A DNA stretch of 64,000 bases from Enterobacillus tribolii (lineage in GTDB: Bacteria > Pseudomonadota > Gammaproteobacteria > Enterobacterales > Enterobacteriaceae). The notes under the pieces are model-generated. The model saw only the letters and a list, made by a program, of their open reading frames with translations. It was not told where the DNA came from and ran no database searches. Shown here one piece after another: positions 53,004 through 63,526 of this stretch. Position 1 is the first letter of the stretch. Each line of letters starts with the position of its first letter. The translations under genes were made by a program, and so were the position numbers. The stretch lies in the NCBI RefSeq assembly GCF_003363015.1, contig NZ_QRAP01000003.1, positions 62,001 to 126,000 of the forward strand, in the 5' to 3' direction.

Positions 53004-53762
53004 TCAGCAAATCTCCAGCTGAACGTCACACTGTTCGATCACCTTCAGCGTTTCCGCCGGCGGCAGCCGATCGGTAAACAAGTAATCGACCAAATTCATA
53101 TTCCCCAGATTCACCATCGCGTTACGGCCGAACTTGGAGTGGTCAGTCACCAGCATCACGCAGCGGGAGTTCTCGATAATCGCCCGCTTGGTGCGCACTT
53201 CATGGTAATCAAACTCCAGCAGGGAGCCGTCCGCATCAATGCCGCTGATGCCGAGAATGCCGAAATCCAGCCGGAACTGGGAAATGAAGTCGAGCGTTGC
53301 CTCTCCCATAATACCGCCGTCGCGGGTACGGACCTCGCCGCCGGCCAGAATCAGGCGGAAATCTTCCTTTGCCATCAGCAGCGTCGCTACGTTGAGGTTG
53401 TTGGTCACTACGCGCAGATTGCGGTGATTAAGCAGCGCATGGGCCACCGCTTCCGGCGTGGTGCCGATATCAATGAACAGCGTCGCCCCATCCGGAATCA
53501 TGCTGGCGACGCGGGCGGCAATACGCGCTTTCTCCAGGGAACGCATGCCCTTGCGGTCGTGATACGCCGTGTTGACCGAACTGGAAGGCAGTGCCGCGCC
53601 GCCGTGGTGGCGATGAATTTTATTTTGATCCGCCAGATCGTTCAGATCGCGGCGGATGGTTTGCGGACTCACGTCGAAGTGCTCAACCAGTTCTTCCGTG
53701 CTGACATAACCTTGCTGGCGCACCAGTTCGATAATCGCTTCATGCCGCTGTGTTTGCTTCAC
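53004..53762 (-). CDS. glpR: Glycerol-3-phosphate regulon repressor GlpR (DeoR family)
   Basis: A 252-residue repressor with an N-terminal helix-turn-helix (VSTEELVEHFDVSPQTIRRD) and a sugar-phosphate-binding domain with LFIDIGTTPEAVAHALLNH and ILAGGEVRTRDGG. It binds glycerol 3-phosphate and represses glp operons. The start codon is GTG at 53762, preceded by GGGGAAGG. It is third in the glpEGR order and lies directly upstream of glpD, read the same way, with 250 bases between. Confidence 0.96.
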   Translation of the reverse strand: MKQTQRHEAIIELVRQQGYVSTEELVEHFDVSPQTIRRDLNDLADQNKIHRHHGGAALPSSSVNTAYHDRKGMRSLEKARIAARVASMIPDGATLFIDIGTTPEAVAHALLNHRNLRVVTNNLNVATLLMAKEDFRLILAGGEVRTRDGGIMGEATLDFISQFRLDFGILGISGIDADGSLLEFDYHEVRTKRAIIENSRCVMLVTDHSKFGRNAMVNLGNMNLVDYLFTDRLPPAETLKVIEQCDVQLEIC

Positions 53763-53784
53763 GTGCCTTCCCCTGCATTAACCA

Positions 53785-54618
53785 TTAATGTTGACGGCGC
53801 GCGTGGCGCATGTCCCAAAATCCCATAAGCAGACCGATGATCAACCCCGCGATATGCGCGGCATTGGCGATCGACATGCCGAATAACCCGAAGTGCCCTG
53901 CCACCAGCCACAATAATGCAAATACCATCAGGCCGCGCGGCATACCGATTCCCAGCCCCGGCGCGCGCTCCCCGCACCACCAGACATACCCCATCAACGC
54001 ATACACCACGCCGGACAGGCCGCCAAAGTATACGCCGCTGAACAGGGACTGGGCCCAGCCGCTCATAAACGCGGAAACAATCATAATCTGCAACAGCTTG
54101 CCGCCGCCCAGACGTTTCTCAACCTGACCACCAAGATACCACCACCACATCAGATTAAAGATGATATGCAGCGGAGAAAAATGCAGAAATGCGTGACTGA
54201 TCCAACGCCACACCTGAAAATATTGATCGGAACCCGCCGGCCAGGCCAGCCATGTCATCACCGCATTGTCGCCCAGCGTCAGCATCAGCAGATACACCAC
54301 GATGCAAATCACGCTGATGCCGATAGTCAGCGGCCCGGCCTGCTGACGCAGGTTTTGCAGGTAGCCAAAGCGGGCGTAACGCAGGCCGCTGTCGGTCGTA
54401 CCTGAATGCCAGCTCGCGGCCTGATAGCGCGGATGCAGCGGTTCCTTCATAAACTGCTCCAGCTCACGCTCTACCTGCGGCAGCTTCGCATCGTCCGGCA
54501 GCCACAGAACAACGTCCTGCTCGCGCGGTTCCAGCTCTAACTGCACGCCGCGGGTCGCCATATAGTCCACGAAGGCCTGGGCCAGACGCGGGTTGGGTAA
54601 GCTAATGACTCGAACCAT
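53785..54618 (-). CDS. glpG: Rhomboid intramembrane serine protease GlpG
   Basis: A 277-residue rhomboid protease. A cytoplasmic N-terminal domain (residues 1-70) is followed by six membrane helices. The catalytic serine is in [15 protein letters not shown] and the catalytic histidine in [16 protein letters not shown]. The WR-like loop motif around [18 protein letters not shown] is intact. It is the middle gene of glpEGR, 22 bases before glpR. Confidence 0.97.
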   Translation of the reverse strand: MVRVISLPNPRLAQAFVDYMATRGVQLELEPREQDVVLWLPDDAKLPQVERELEQFMKEPLHPRYQAASWHSGTTDSGLRYARFGYLQNLRQQAGPLTIGISVICIVVYLLMLTLGDNAVMTWLAWPAGSDQYFQVWRWISHAFLHFSPLHIIFNLMWWWYLGGQVEKRLGGGKLLQIMIVSAFMSGWAQSLFSGVYFGGLSGVVYALMGYVWWCGERAPGLGIGMPRGLMVFALLWLVAGHFGLFGMSIANAAHIAGLIIGLLMGFWDMRHARRQH

Positions 54619-54710
54619 GAATACCTGCTTTTCCGTTTACACTTTTCACTATTCAGGCCATTCCGGCGCAGCCTGAACGATCTTGTAGAGAGATAATGAC
54701 CAGAGCACCG

Positions 54711-55037
54711 TCAGGACGACGTTTCGACCTGCTGCGGATAGCTGCGCTGCCACGCCTCAAACCCGCCGTCGATGCTGTAAACCTCGTCAAATCCCTGATG
54801 CAATAAATACTGCGCCGCGCCGCGGCTGCTGTTGCCGTGATAGCACATCACCATCACCGGCGTATCCGGATCATGGTGCTGCATAAACTGCTGCAACGTG
54901 GCATTGGTTAAATGAAACGCACCGGGGACATGCCCGGCCGCATAGCTTTGCACATCACGGATATCCGCCAGCGCAACGCCGCCCAGCTCCAGCTTCCGGC
55001 GTGCTTCATCAACGGAAATGGCGATAAACTGATCCAT
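54711..55037 (-). CDS. glpE: Thiosulfate sulfurtransferase GlpE
   Basis: A 108-residue single-domain rhodanese. The active-site cysteine is Cys65 in [16 protein letters not shown], as in the E. coli enzyme. It transfers sulfur from thiosulfate to cyanide or thioredoxin in vitro. The start [13 protein letters not shown] is chosen by family length; the frame continues upstream without similarity. It is the first gene of glpEGR, 92 bases before glpG. Confidence 0.96.
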   Translation of the reverse strand: MDQFIAISVDEARRKLELGGVALADIRDVQSYAAGHVPGAFHLTNATLQQFMQHHDPDTPVMVMCYHGNSSRGAAQYLLHQGFDEVYSIDGGFEAWQRSYPQQVETSS

Positions 55038-55255
55038 AATAGTATGACAGCCCTTTAAACGAACGAAGGGAGTATTGTATCTAACAATCCGATAACAACA
55101 CACGGCAAAATTCGTCGCCAAATCCTTTATTAAATTAGGGTTTTTACCACGAAACACAAGGATGAAGGGTAAAAAATCCATGCCGCGCACTCGCGGACAC
55201 ATCGGAACGCGCGTACGGAGATACACTTAAACGATCTCATCAGGAGGAGAACGTC

Positions 55256-55627
55256 ATGAAATTTACATCATCAGCCCGGACATTGCTGCTCACCGCCGCG
55301 CTGAGCGTCGTTCCCGCCGTTGCCAGCGCCAATACGGTGCTGCAACACCAGCAACAGATGATCCAGCAACAGCAGAACCAGTTCCAGCAGCAGCGCAACG
55401 ACTTTAACCAACAGCAGTTGCGTAATACGCAAACCCGTATCCTGAGGGATAATCAGGCCAGCCAGATCCAGCAACTGAACGACAATATGCGCAATGATTC
55501 CTACCAGCGCATGCTGAACAACAACCGTTTAAAGGCCAACCAGGATTTGCAGCGTCAGCAGATGGATGCGCAGCTTAATCAGCTGGAACAGCAGCGCTTG
55601 CAGAGAAAAAACGCCAGCGCCAAATAG
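55256..55627 (+). CDS. yhhA: Secreted glutamine-rich protein YhhA
   Basis: A 123-residue exported protein of unknown function (DUF2756 family). The signal peptide spans residues 1-24 (cleavage after AVASA). The mature part is almost entirely helical and very rich in glutamine and asparagine, with coiled-coil character (QQQMIQQQQNQFQQQRND). AGGAGGAG lies just before the ATG. It converges on ugpQ. Confidence 0.92.
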   Translation: MKFTSSARTLLLTAALSVVPAVASANTVLQHQQQMIQQQQNQFQQQRNDFNQQQLRNTQTRILRDNQASQIQQLNDNMRNDSYQRMLNNNRLKANQDLQRQQMDAQLNQLEQQRLQRKNASAK

Positions 55628-55629
55628 TC

Positions 55630-55651
55630 GCCGGGCGCAGGTGCGCCCGGC
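55630..55651. terminator. Hairpin between yhhA and ugpQ
   Basis: GCCGGGCGC (55630-55638) and GCGCCCGGC (55643-55651) with loop AGGT, between the two convergent genes. It is a stable stem without a T-run. Confidence 0.6.
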
Positions 55652-55662
55652 AGCCCTCCGTT

Positions 55663-56415
55663 TCACGCCCCGGCGGCAAAATCCGGTCCGATGACGTCGA
55701 TCCGGTCAGTACAAATGCAGTCTACGCCCCACGCCAGTAATTCCCGCGCCCGTTCGGGCCGGTTCACCGTATACACCAGAATACGCAGGCCAGCAGCTTT
55801 CAACGCGGCTACGCGCGCGGCGGTCAGCGCCTGATGATCGATATGCAGGGAAACGCAGCCCAGGCGCGACGTCAGCGCCGGCCATGCGTCATCCCACTCT
55901 TCCAGCAATAATCCGCGCGGCAGCTGCGGCGCGGCTTCCTGCGCAGCCGCCAACGCTTCCGGCGAAAAGGAGGACAGCAGCGGCGGCAAAGGATGTGCGG
56001 ACCACAGCACCTGCGCCGCCAGTGCCACCGCGCGCCCGGTTTGTGTTTCCGTACCGGTGGTGGGTTTGATTTCTATATTCGCCGCCATGCCGTAACGGGC
56101 GCATCGCTCCGCCACCTGCGCCAGCAGCGGCAGGCGCTCATGGCGGAACATCGGGCTGAACCAGGCGCCGGCATCCACCTGCTTCAGTTGCTCCCAGGGT
56201 AAATCCCCCGCGATGCCCCAGCCATTGGTGGTACGCTCCAGCGTGTCGTCGTGCAGCAGGAAGATTTCCCCGTCCAGCGCCAGCTTGGCGTCGAATTCAA
56301 TCATGTGATGACCGTAACGCGCCCCCGCGTCAATGGCCGCCAGCGTATTCTCCGGCGCCAGCTTGCCGCCGCCCCGGTGGGCAACAATTGCAGGGTAAGG
56401 CCAGTCAATACTCAT
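55663..56415 (-). CDS. ugpQ: Cytosolic glycerophosphodiester phosphodiesterase UgpQ
   Basis: A 250-residue GDPD-family enzyme hydrolysing glycerophosphodiesters to glycerol 3-phosphate and an alcohol. Catalytic segments are [33 protein letters not shown] and NIEIKPTTG. The start MSIDWPYP is chosen because the E. coli protein begins MSNWPYP and GGATG lies upstream; an ATG 15 bases earlier is possible. The ugpBAEC transporter genes that accompany it in E. coli are absent here, so it stands alone between yhhA and aldB. Confidence 0.95.
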   Translation of the reverse strand: MSIDWPYPAIVAHRGGGKLAPENTLAAIDAGARYGHHMIEFDAKLALDGEIFLLHDDTLERTTNGWGIAGDLPWEQLKQVDAGAWFSPMFRHERLPLLAQVAERCARYGMAANIEIKPTTGTETQTGRAVALAAQVLWSAHPLPPLLSSFSPEALAAAQEAAPQLPRGLLLEEWDDAWPALTSRLGCVSLHIDHQALTAARVAALKAAGLRILVYTVNRPERARELLAWGVDCICTDRIDVIGPDFAAGA

Positions 56416-56510
56416 GTGTTCATCCGTCATGGTTTCATCGTATCGAAAAAGTGTAGCGCGTCGGCAGGCGGAAACACAGGGAGAATCTCAGGCGATAAAT
56501 CAGGGACAAA

Positions 56511-56542
56511 AAAATACCGCCACGTCTTCATGGCGGTATTTT
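56511..56542 (-). terminator. Terminator of aldB
   Basis: AAAATACCGCCA (56511-56522) pairs perfectly with TGGCGGTATTTT (56531-56542). On the minus strand the stem is followed by a run of T, a classic intrinsic terminator for leftward transcription from aldB. Confidence 0.88.
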
Positions 56543-56574
56543 CTGATGAAATCAGAACTCCCTTCACTCAGGCA

Positions 56575-58101
56575 TCAAAACAGCCCCTGCGCCTTATCCG
56601 AGTAGCTGACCAACAAACACTTCGTCTGTTGATAATGTTCCAGCATCATTTTGTGCGTCTCGCGGCCAATGCCCGACTGTTTATACCCGCCAAACGCGGC
56701 ATGCGCCGGGTAGGCATGGTAACAGTTGGTCCAGACGCGGCCGGCCTGGATGCCCCGCCCCATCTTGTACGCCAGCGAGCCGTTACGGCTCCATACGCCC
56801 GCCCCCAGGCCATATGGCGTATCATTGGCGATAGCCAGCGCCTCCTCGGCGTCCTTAAAGGTCGTCACCGCCAACACGGGGCCAAAAATTTCCTCCTGGA
56901 ACACGCGCATATGGTTACGCCCGAACAGCACCGTCGGTTCCAGATAGTAGCCGTCGCCCAGGCCATGGCCTAAATCGACGCGGTTGCCGCCCACCAGCAC
57001 TTCCGCGCCCTCTTTCTTGCCGATATCAATATAGGTCATGATCGTTTTAAGCTGGCCGGCGGAGACCTGCGCGCCCATCTGCGTCGCCAGATCCAGCGGG
57101 TTGCCGCGGCGGATGCTCTCTACGCGTCTTAATGCCTTCTCCATGAAACGGTCGTAAATCGACTCCTGAACCAGGGCCCGGCTCGGGCATGTACACACTT
57201 CCCCCTGGTTAAACGCGAACATGGCAAAGCCTTCCAGCGCTTTATCGAAAAAGGCATCTTCTCTGTCCATGACGTCTTCGAAGAAGATATTGGGTGATTT
57301 CCCGCCCAGCTCCAGCGTAACCGGAATCACGTTCTTCGCCGCATAGCTCATGATTTGCTGGCCTACTTCCGTGGAGCCGGTGAATGCCACTTTGGCAATA
57401 CGCTCCGACGTCGCCAGATATTCACCGATTTCCGCACCGGCGCCATTCACAACGTTAATCACGCCGGGCGGCAAAATGTCCTGAATGATCTCCATCAGCA
57501 CCAGAACGGACAGCGGCGTCAGCTTGGCCGGCTTCAGTATCACGCAGTTTCCCGCCGCCAGCGCCGGTGCCAGCTTCCAGCACGCCATCAACAGCGGGAA
57601 GTTCCACGGGATAATCTGCCCGACGACGCCCAGCGGTTCATGGAAGTGATAAGCCACCAAATCCGATTCGATGTCGCTGATTGCCCCTTCCTGGGCGCGG
57701 ATGCAGGAGGCAAAGTAACGGAAATGGTCTAACGCCAGGGGAACATCCGCACCCTGCGTTTCCCGCACCGCCTTACCGTTGTCCCAGGTTTCCACCGTAG
57801 CCAGCAGTTGCAGGTTTGCCTCCATCCTGTCGGCAATGGCATTAAGCAGGGCTGCCCGCTGCGCTGCGGACGTTTTCCCCCAGGTCAGTTTCGCCTTGTG
57901 GGCGGCGTCCAGCGCCAGGTCCACGTCACGCGAGTCGGAGCTTGCCACCTCGCACATCGGCTGGCCGGTGACCGGCGTCAGGTTGGTAAAATATTCTCCT
58001 CCGGCGGGCGGAACCCATTCGCCGCCGATAAAGTTGTCGTAGCGACCTTTCAGTTTAAAAGCAAAGCCATACTGTCCCGGAATTACACTATTCGTTGTCA
58101 T
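56575..58101 (-). CDS. aldB: Aldehyde dehydrogenase AldB
   Basis: A 508-residue NAD(P)-dependent aldehyde dehydrogenase very close to E. coli AldB, which oxidises acetaldehyde and related aldehydes. The cofactor region is [20 protein letters not shown]. The catalytic Glu is in [13 protein letters not shown], and the catalytic Cys in [11 protein letters not shown], flanked by a second Cys as in AldB. GAGGAGA lies before the ATG. It makes acetate rather than acetyl-CoA, and may complement CutF/CutO if acetaldehyde escapes the compartment (inference). Confidence 0.96.
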   Translation of the reverse strand: MTTNSVIPGQYGFAFKLKGRYDNFIGGEWVPPAGGEYFTNLTPVTGQPMCEVASSDSRDVDLALDAAHKAKLTWGKTSAAQRAALLNAIADRMEANLQLLATVETWDNGKAVRETQGADVPLALDHFRYFASCIRAQEGAISDIESDLVAYHFHEPLGVVGQIIPWNFPLLMACWKLAPALAAGNCVILKPAKLTPLSVLVLMEIIQDILPPGVINVVNGAGAEIGEYLATSERIAKVAFTGSTEVGQQIMSYAAKNVIPVTLELGGKSPNIFFEDVMDREDAFFDKALEGFAMFAFNQGEVCTCPSRALVQESIYDRFMEKALRRVESIRRGNPLDLATQMGAQVSAGQLKTIMTYIDIGKKEGAEVLVGGNRVDLGHGLGDGYYLEPTVLFGRNHMRVFQEEIFGPVLAVTTFKDAEEALAIANDTPYGLGAGVWSRNGSLAYKMGRGIQAGRVWTNCYHAYPAHAAFGGYKQSGIGRETHKMMLEHYQQTKCLLVSYSDKAQGLF

Positions 58102-58585
58102 CCATCTCTCCTCGTTTACGTTGCCGTTACCCCAATAGCGATAGCGCCGGGGGTGCTTAGTCCGCGGAATTAAAAGAAGCCAGACAATCTGAATACATAA
58201 TTAAACGTTAAGTTATTACCAGACTAATACGTCGGGATAAGAGGCAACACCCTGCATGTGTATTTATTAGGCATCCCTCACATTTTGGCCGGTTATTATG
58301 CAAAGTATCGTTATAATTTATCATTCTGAGTATAGCGGTGATAAAATTATCCATTTGATAAAATTGATAATTTTAAGAAAAAGGCACAATGCATTATCCG
58401 TACAAATAAGCTATTTATCCCACGCCGAAGATAACGAAAAATAACCGTGACCGGTGAACAATTGTTTTCAGTGAGTTTATTCGAAGAAAAACCGGCGATA
58501 CACATAAGTTTTTTTGTACAACATACGAATACCAGCGGATATAAAGATCCAAATCTGCTTAATACGCGACTTATTATAGACAAAA
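58102..58585. other. AT-rich intergenic region upstream of aldB
   Basis: About 480 AT-rich bases between the aldB start and the liv terminator. AAATGTGA, a CRP half-site, occurs on the minus strand near 58277-58284, but no right half is visible. E. coli aldB is CRP- and RpoS-controlled; I cannot confirm that from the sequence. The open frames in this gap look like chance frames. Confidence 0.4.
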
Positions 58586-58615
58586 AAATACCGCCATTAA
58601 TTAATAGCGGTATTT
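58586..58615 (-). terminator. Terminator of the liv operon
   Basis: AAATACCGC (58586-58594) pairs with GCGGTATTT (58607-58615), followed on the minus strand by more T residues. It begins 28 bases beyond the livF stop. It shares an 18-base core with the aldB terminator. Confidence 0.85.
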
Positions 58616-58642
58616 CCAATATACGCGTATCCGGCCGGTGTT

Positions 58643-59344
58643 TTAGCCCCCCAAATACGCACTCCGCACCGCGGCGTTCTCCAGCAACGCCGCGCCGGTA
58701 TCTTCCAGCACCACGCGGCCGTTCTCCAGCACGTATCCCCGGTCGGCCAGCTTCAGCGCCTGGTTGGCGTTCTGTTCAACCAGGAAGATGGTCATTCCTT
58801 CTTCCCGCAGCTGCTGAATGGTATCGAAGATTTGCAGGATAATAATCGGCGCCAGCCCCAGCGACGGCTCGTCCAGCAACAGCAGCTTCGGCTGGCTCAT
58901 CAGGGCGCGGCCAATCGCCAGCATCTGCTGCTCGCCGCCGGACATGGTGCCGGAGCGCTGGCTGCGGCGCTCATACAGACGCGGAAACAGATCGTAGACA
59001 CGCGTGATGCGCGCCTGATACTGTTCGCGATCGGCGAAAAAGCCGCCCATCGCCAGGTTCTCTTCCACCGTCATGCGCGAAAAGACCCGGCGCCCTTCCG
59101 GCACGATGGCGATGGCTTCACGCATGATGCGCGCGGTTTGCCAGTCGGTAATCTCCTTGCCAAGAAAGGTGATGCGGCCGGCGCTCGCGCGCGGTTCGCC
59201 GCACAGCGTCCCCAGCAACGTGGTTTTACCGGCTCCGTTGGCGCCGATGAGCGTAACTATCTCTCCCTGCTCAATATGCAGGCTGACCTGATGCAGCGCC
59301 TGAATCTTGCCATAGTGGGCGGAGACATTGTCTAACGTCAGCAT
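58643..59344 (-). CDS. livF: Branched-chain amino acid ABC transporter ATPase LivF
   Basis: A 233-residue ABC ATPase of the high-affinity leucine/isoleucine/valine importer. Walker A is GANGAGKTT, the signature is SGGEQQMLAIGRAL and Walker B is LLLLDEPSLGL. It starts two bases after livG and is the last gene of livKHMGF. Confidence 0.97.
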   Translation of the reverse strand: MLTLDNVSAHYGKIQALHQVSLHIEQGEIVTLIGANGAGKTTLLGTLCGEPRASAGRITFLGKEITDWQTARIMREAIAIVPEGRRVFSRMTVEENLAMGGFFADREQYQARITRVYDLFPRLYERRSQRSGTMSGGEQQMLAIGRALMSQPKLLLLDEPSLGLAPIIILQIFDTIQQLREEGMTIFLVEQNANQALKLADRGYVLENGRVVLEDTGAALLENAAVRSAYLGG

Positions 59345-59346
59345 GT

Positions 59347-60114
59347 TTATTCCCCCAGATAGGCCCGGATAACATCAGGATGGTTGCGGATCTGCTCCGG
59401 CGTTCCCTGTGCCAGCGGCGTTCCCTGATTCACAACGTAAATACGGTCGGAAATTCCCATAACCAGCTTCATGTCGTGTTCAATCAGCAACACCGACACC
59501 TTATGTTTGTCGCGTAATTCCACGATCAGATGGTCCAGTTCCTCGGTTTCTTTCGGGTTCAGGCCCGCAGCCGGTTCATCCAGCATCAACAGTTCCGGGC
59601 GCGTCACCATGCAGCGCGCAATCTCCAGGCGGCGCTGCTGACCATAAGCCAGGTTCCCCGCCTGGCGGTTGGCGAACGCCAGCAAACCGATGCGCTCCAG
59701 CCACTCGGCGGCGTGATCCAGCGCGCCGCGCTCCGCCTTGCGGAAGGCGGCGGTTTTCAACAGGCCGGAAAATACCCCGCTTTTGAGATGCTGATGCTGC
59801 GCCACCAGCAGGTTTTCCACCACCGTCATCTCACGGAACAGGCGCACGTGCTGGAAGGTGCGCACCACGCCCATACGGGCGATCTGCTGGCCGGAAAGGC
59901 CTTCCAGATGACGATCGCGCAGCATAATCGTGCCGCTGGTCGGGCGGTAAAATCCCGTCAGGCAGTTAAACACCGTAGTCTTCCCTGCGCCGTTCGGACC
60001 GATCAGGGAAACAATCTCCCCTTCGTTCAGCGTCAGCGCCACGTTGTTCACCGCCAGCAGGCCGCCGAAGCGCATGCACAATCCGTTGGCCGAAAGTAAG
60101 GCTTGTCCGCTCAT
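59347..60114 (-). CDS. livG: Branched-chain amino acid ABC transporter ATPase LivG
   Basis: A 255-residue ABC ATPase, the second nucleotide-binding subunit. Walker A is GPNGAGKTT, the signature-like motif is [14 protein letters not shown] and Walker B is [13 protein letters not shown]. The start [11 protein letters not shown] overlaps the livM stop (ATGA), with AAAGGAGG upstream; a longer in-frame reading lies inside livM. Confidence 0.97.
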   Translation of the reverse strand: MSGQALLSANGLCMRFGGLLAVNNVALTLNEGEIVSLIGPNGAGKTTVFNCLTGFYRPTSGTIMLRDRHLEGLSGQQIARMGVVRTFQHVRLFREMTVVENLLVAQHQHLKSGVFSGLLKTAAFRKAERGALDHAAEWLERIGLLAFANRQAGNLAYGQQRRLEIARCMVTRPELLMLDEPAAGLNPKETEELDHLIVELRDKHKVSVLLIEHDMKLVMGISDRIYVVNQGTPLAQGTPEQIRNHPDVIRAYLGE

Positions 60115-61382
60115 GCTTCGCCTCCTTTCTGCGTCATCTTCAGCTGTGGCCGTTTCATCGGCAACAGGCCCTGCGGACGCCAAATCATCATCAGTACCAT
60201 CAAAGCGCCCAGTAACAACATGCTGTATTCATTCAGATCACGCATCAGCTCACGCGAAACCACCAGCAAAATCGCCGCCAGAATCACCGCCAGCTGCGAC
60301 CCCATCCCGCCCAGCACCACGATAGCCAGCACGAAGGCCGACTCGACGAAGGTGAACGATTCCGGGCTGATAAAGCCCTGACGCGCGGCGAACAGCGTTC
60401 CGGCAAAACCGGCGAACGCAGCGCTGATGGTAAACGCCGTCAGCTTGATTTTCGTCGGGCTCAGACCCAGCGAACGGCAGGCGATTTCATCCTCGCGCAG
60501 CGCTTCCCACGCCCGGCCCAGCGGCATGCGCAGCAACCGGTTGATGATAAACAGCGTCAGCACCACCAGCAGCAACGCCACCAGGTACAGGAAAATGATG
60601 CGATCGCCCGGATCGTATTTCAGGCCGAAGAAATCGTGGAATGTTCCCCAGCCGCCGTCGCGCACGCTGCGGCTGAACTCCAGCCCGAAGAAAGTCGGTT
60701 TGGGGATCTGGCTGATCCCGTTAGGCCCGCCGGTGATCTCGGTATTATTCAGCAGCAGGATACGCACGATCTCGCCGAAGCCGAGCGTCACAATCGCCAG
60801 GTAGTCCCCGCGCAGGCGCAGCACCGGGAAGCCCAGCAGCAGGCCGAACAGCGCCGCCATACCGCCCGCAATCGGCAGGCTGACCCAGAAACCGAAGCCG
60901 TAATAGTGGTTCAGCAGCGCATAGGTGTAAGCGCCGATGGCGTAGAAACCGCCGTAGCCCAGCACCAGCAGGCCGGAAAGCCCGACCACCACGTTCAGCC
61001 CCAGGCCGAGCATGACGTAAATCAGCGTCATGGTGGCGATATCCACGGTGCCGCGCGACACCACGAACGGCCACGCCACTGCGGCAACCAGGATCAGCGC
61101 CAGCATGATTTTCTGGCGCGGCGTCGAACCGTCAAAACTCGGCAGCACGAACGACGCGCGCGATGACACACGCTGCATGCCTTTCTGCCACAGCGGGCGC
61201 AGAATCTGAAACAAAAACACCACGCTGCAGCCGATGAAAATCCACTGCCAGCGGATATCCCCCGCCGCGCCAACCACCAGCCTGGTGCCGTCCAGACGCA
61301 GTTGTACGCCCATGAAAAACGCCGACAGAATAAACATCATCACCGTGGCGATCACGGCGTTGACCAGATTGAGTTGCTTCAT
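60111..61382 (-). CDS. livM: Branched-chain amino acid ABC transporter permease LivM
   Basis: A 423-residue inner-membrane permease with about ten hydrophobic segments. The family core [20 protein letters not shown] and the ATPase-coupling loop [20 protein letters not shown] are clear. It overlaps both livH and livG by four bases, so the subunits are cotranslated. Confidence 0.97.
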   Translation of the reverse strand: MKQLNLVNAVIATVMMFILSAFFMGVQLRLDGTRLVVGAAGDIRWQWIFIGCSVVFLFQILRPLWQKGMQRVSSRASFVLPSFDGSTPRQKIMLALILVAAVAWPFVVSRGTVDIATMTLIYVMLGLGLNVVVGLSGLLVLGYGGFYAIGAYTYALLNHYYGFGFWVSLPIAGGMAALFGLLLGFPVLRLRGDYLAIVTLGFGEIVRILLLNNTEITGGPNGISQIPKPTFFGLEFSRSVRDGGWGTFHDFFGLKYDPGDRIIFLYLVALLLVVLTLFIINRLLRMPLGRAWEALREDEIACRSLGLSPTKIKLTAFTISAAFAGFAGTLFAARQGFISPESFTFVESAFVLAIVVLGGMGSQLAVILAAILLVVSRELMRDLNEYSMLLLGALMVLMMIWRPQGLLPMKRPQLKMTQKGGEA

Positions 61383-62305
61383 ACTTTCTCAACCTCCGGA
61401 CGTCCCAGAATCCCGGTCGGCATCACCAGCAGCACCACGATCAGCAGCGCGAAGGAAACCACGTCTTTATATTCGGTGCTCAGGTAAGCGGAAGTGAGCG
61501 CTTCCGCCACGCCCAGCACCAGCCCGCCGATCATCGCTCCCGGAATGCTGCCGATGCCGCCCAGCACCGCGGCGGTAAAGGCCTTCATCCCGGCCATAAA
61601 GCCGATGTAGGGGTTAATCACGCCGTAAAACTGGCCCAGCAATACCCCGGCCACCGCCGCCATAACGGCGCCGATCACGAAGGTCAGCGAAATCACGCGG
61701 TCGGTGCTGATGCCCAGCAGGCTGGCCATTTTCAGGTCTTCCGCGCAGGCGCGACAGGCGCGGCCCATGCGTGAATAACGGATGAACAGGGTCAGCGCCA
61801 GCATCGCCAGTACCGTGACGACCCAGATGATCAGTTGCATGGTGGAAACCGTGGCGGCGAAGCCGTTGCTTTCCCCCAGCACCCACTGGCCGGTGACCAG
61901 GCGCGGCAGCGCCAGATCGCGCGATCCTTGCGTCAGGCTGACGTAGTTTTGCAGGAAAATAGACATCCCGATGGCGGAAATCAGCGCAATCAGGCGCTTG
62001 GAAGTTCGCACCGGCCGGTAAGCCACCCGCTCAATGCTCCAGCCATAGGCGCTGGTAATCACGATCGCGACGATAAAAGCGGCGCCAATCAGCAACCAGC
62101 TCGCATCAATCCCCATCATCATCAGGGCGGCGATCACGATAAAAGAAACGTAACTCCCGATCATGTACACCTCGCCGTGGGCGAAGTTGATCATGCCGAT
62201 AATGCCATACACCATGGTGTAACCGATGGCGATCAGCGCGTAGGTGCTCCCCAGCGTCAGGCCGTTGAACATCTGCTGGATAAAATAGAGAAACTGCTCG
62301 GACAT
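61379..62305 (-). CDS. livH: Branched-chain amino acid ABC transporter permease LivH
   Basis: A 308-residue permease partner of LivM. Family segments are [20 protein letters not shown], the coupling loop [19 protein letters not shown], and [19 protein letters not shown]. It is separated from livK by 108 bases containing hairpins, which may allow more binding protein than membrane subunits to be made. Confidence 0.97.
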   Translation of the reverse strand: MSEQFLYFIQQMFNGLTLGSTYALIAIGYTMVYGIIGMINFAHGEVYMIGSYVSFIVIAALMMMGIDASWLLIGAAFIVAIVITSAYGWSIERVAYRPVRTSKRLIALISAIGMSIFLQNYVSLTQGSRDLALPRLVTGQWVLGESNGFAATVSTMQLIIWVVTVLAMLALTLFIRYSRMGRACRACAEDLKMASLLGISTDRVISLTFVIGAVMAAVAGVLLGQFYGVINPYIGFMAGMKAFTAAVLGGIGSIPGAMIGGLVLGVAEALTSAYLSTEYKDVVSFALLIVVLLVMPTGILGRPEVEKV

Positions 62306-62343
62306 ACCCCATCCTTATACTACAAGGGTGTTTTTCACTAATC

Positions 62344-62405
62344 GCTCCCCTCCCTGCCTTCCCTGGCAGGGGAGCTGACTTCCTGACGCTTTCCCGCGCG
62401 GGAAA
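62344..62405 (-). terminator. Hairpins between livK and livH (possible partial terminator)
   Basis: Two stems are seen: GCTCCCCT (62344-62351) with AGGGGAGC (62368-62375), and the perfect palindrome TTTCCCGCGCGGGAAA (62390-62405). Neither is followed by a strong T-run on the minus strand, consistent with partial termination or mRNA processing inside the operon. Confidence 0.5.
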
Positions 62406-62413
62406 ATGCGTTT

Positions 62414-63526
62414 TTATTTCACCGGCGTAGAAGAGCCATTGGCATGCCATTCGAAGATGCCGAACTCAAAGCCTTTGAGATCGCCCTTCTCATCCCAGCT
62501 CAGCGGCCCCATAACGGTATCCACTGATTTGGCCTTGAGATCTTTGACGATATCGGCCGGCTCCTGGCTGCCGCTGCGCTCCATTCCGGTAACCAGCGAT
62601 TGCAGCGCGGCATAGGTGGTCCAGACGAACGGCCCGGTCGCATCCTGTTTCTTCGCCTTCAGCGCGTCAACAATCGGCTGGTTTTCCGGCACCTGGTCAT
62701 AACGTTTCGGCAGGGTGACCAGCATGCCTTCAGAAGCGTCGCCGGCGATGTTAGAGAGAGAGGAGTTACCCACGCCTTCCGGTCCCATGAAATGCGCCTT
62801 CAGGCCGGCCTGCTTGGCCTGACGCAGGATCTGCCCCATTTCCGGGTAGTAACCGCCGAAGTAAACGAAATCGACGTTCTCTTTCTTCAGCTTGGCGATC
62901 AGCGTGGAGAAGTCTTTGTCGCCGGCGGTCACGCCTTCAAACAGCACCGGCTTCACGCCGGATTTTTCCAGGCTGTCCTTCACGGAGCGCGCCAGGCCTT
63001 CACCGTATTGCTGCTTGTCGTGCACCACGGCGATGCGCTGCGGCTTCACCACGTTAAGAATGTACTTCTCCGCCGTCGGCCCCTGATCGGAGTCCAGACC
63101 GGTGGTACGCATGATCATTTTGTAACCGCGGGTCGTCAGATCGGCATTGGTCGCCGCCGGCGTGATCATAATGATGCCTTCATCTTCATAGATGTCGGAG
63201 GCCGGCTGGGTAGACGAGGAGCAGAGGTGCCCGATGACGTAGCGAATACCATCATTCACCACTTTGTTCGCCACCGCCACGGCCTGCTTCGGGTCGCAGG
63301 CGTCGTCGTATTCCACGCCGACCAGCTTGTTGCCGTTCACGCCGCCTTTGGCGTTAATGTCGGCAATGGCCTGACGCGCGCCGGTGAATTCCATGTCGCC
63401 GTACTGGGCGACCGGACCGGACATCGCGCCCACGATCGCGACCTTGATATCCTCTGCCATCGCACCGCCGCTGATTGCCAGTGCGATGCAGCCGGCCAAA
63501 AATGCCTTACCCTTTTTGATACTCAT
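62414..63526 (-). CDS. livK: Periplasmic leucine-binding protein LivK
   Basis: A 370-residue periplasmic binding protein. The signal peptide covers residues 1-24 (cleavage after GGAMA). The mature domain matches the Liv family: [37 protein letters not shown], and the conserved cysteine and ligand region [15 protein letters not shown]. It delivers branched-chain amino acids to LivHMGF. The start MSIKKGK is preferred to an in-frame ATG 15 bases upstream, because GGGGAA then lies at ribosome-site distance. Confidence 0.96.
   Translation of the reverse strand: MSIKKGKAFLAGCIALAISGGAMAEDIKVAIVGAMSGPVAQYGDMEFTGARQAIADINAKGGVNGNKLVGVEYDDACDPKQAVAVANKVVNDGIRYVIGHLCSSSTQPASDIYEDEGIIMITPAATNADLTTRGYKMIMRTTGLDSDQGPTAEKYILNVVKPQRIAVVHDKQQYGEGLARSVKDSLEKSGVKPVLFEGVTAGDKDFSTLIAKLKKENVDFVYFGGYYPEMGQILRQAKQAGLKAHFMGPEGVGNSSLSNIAGDASEGMLVTLPKRYDQVPENQPIVDALKAKKQDATGPFVWTTYAALQSLVTGMERSGSQEPADIVKDLKAKSVDTVMGPLSWDEKGDLKGFEFGIFEWHANGSSTPVK

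Noticed and set aside
58347-58619. 90-codon minus-strand frame between livF and aldB
   Set aside because: It begins within the liv terminator and lies in AT-rich intergenic DNA with no recognisable product.
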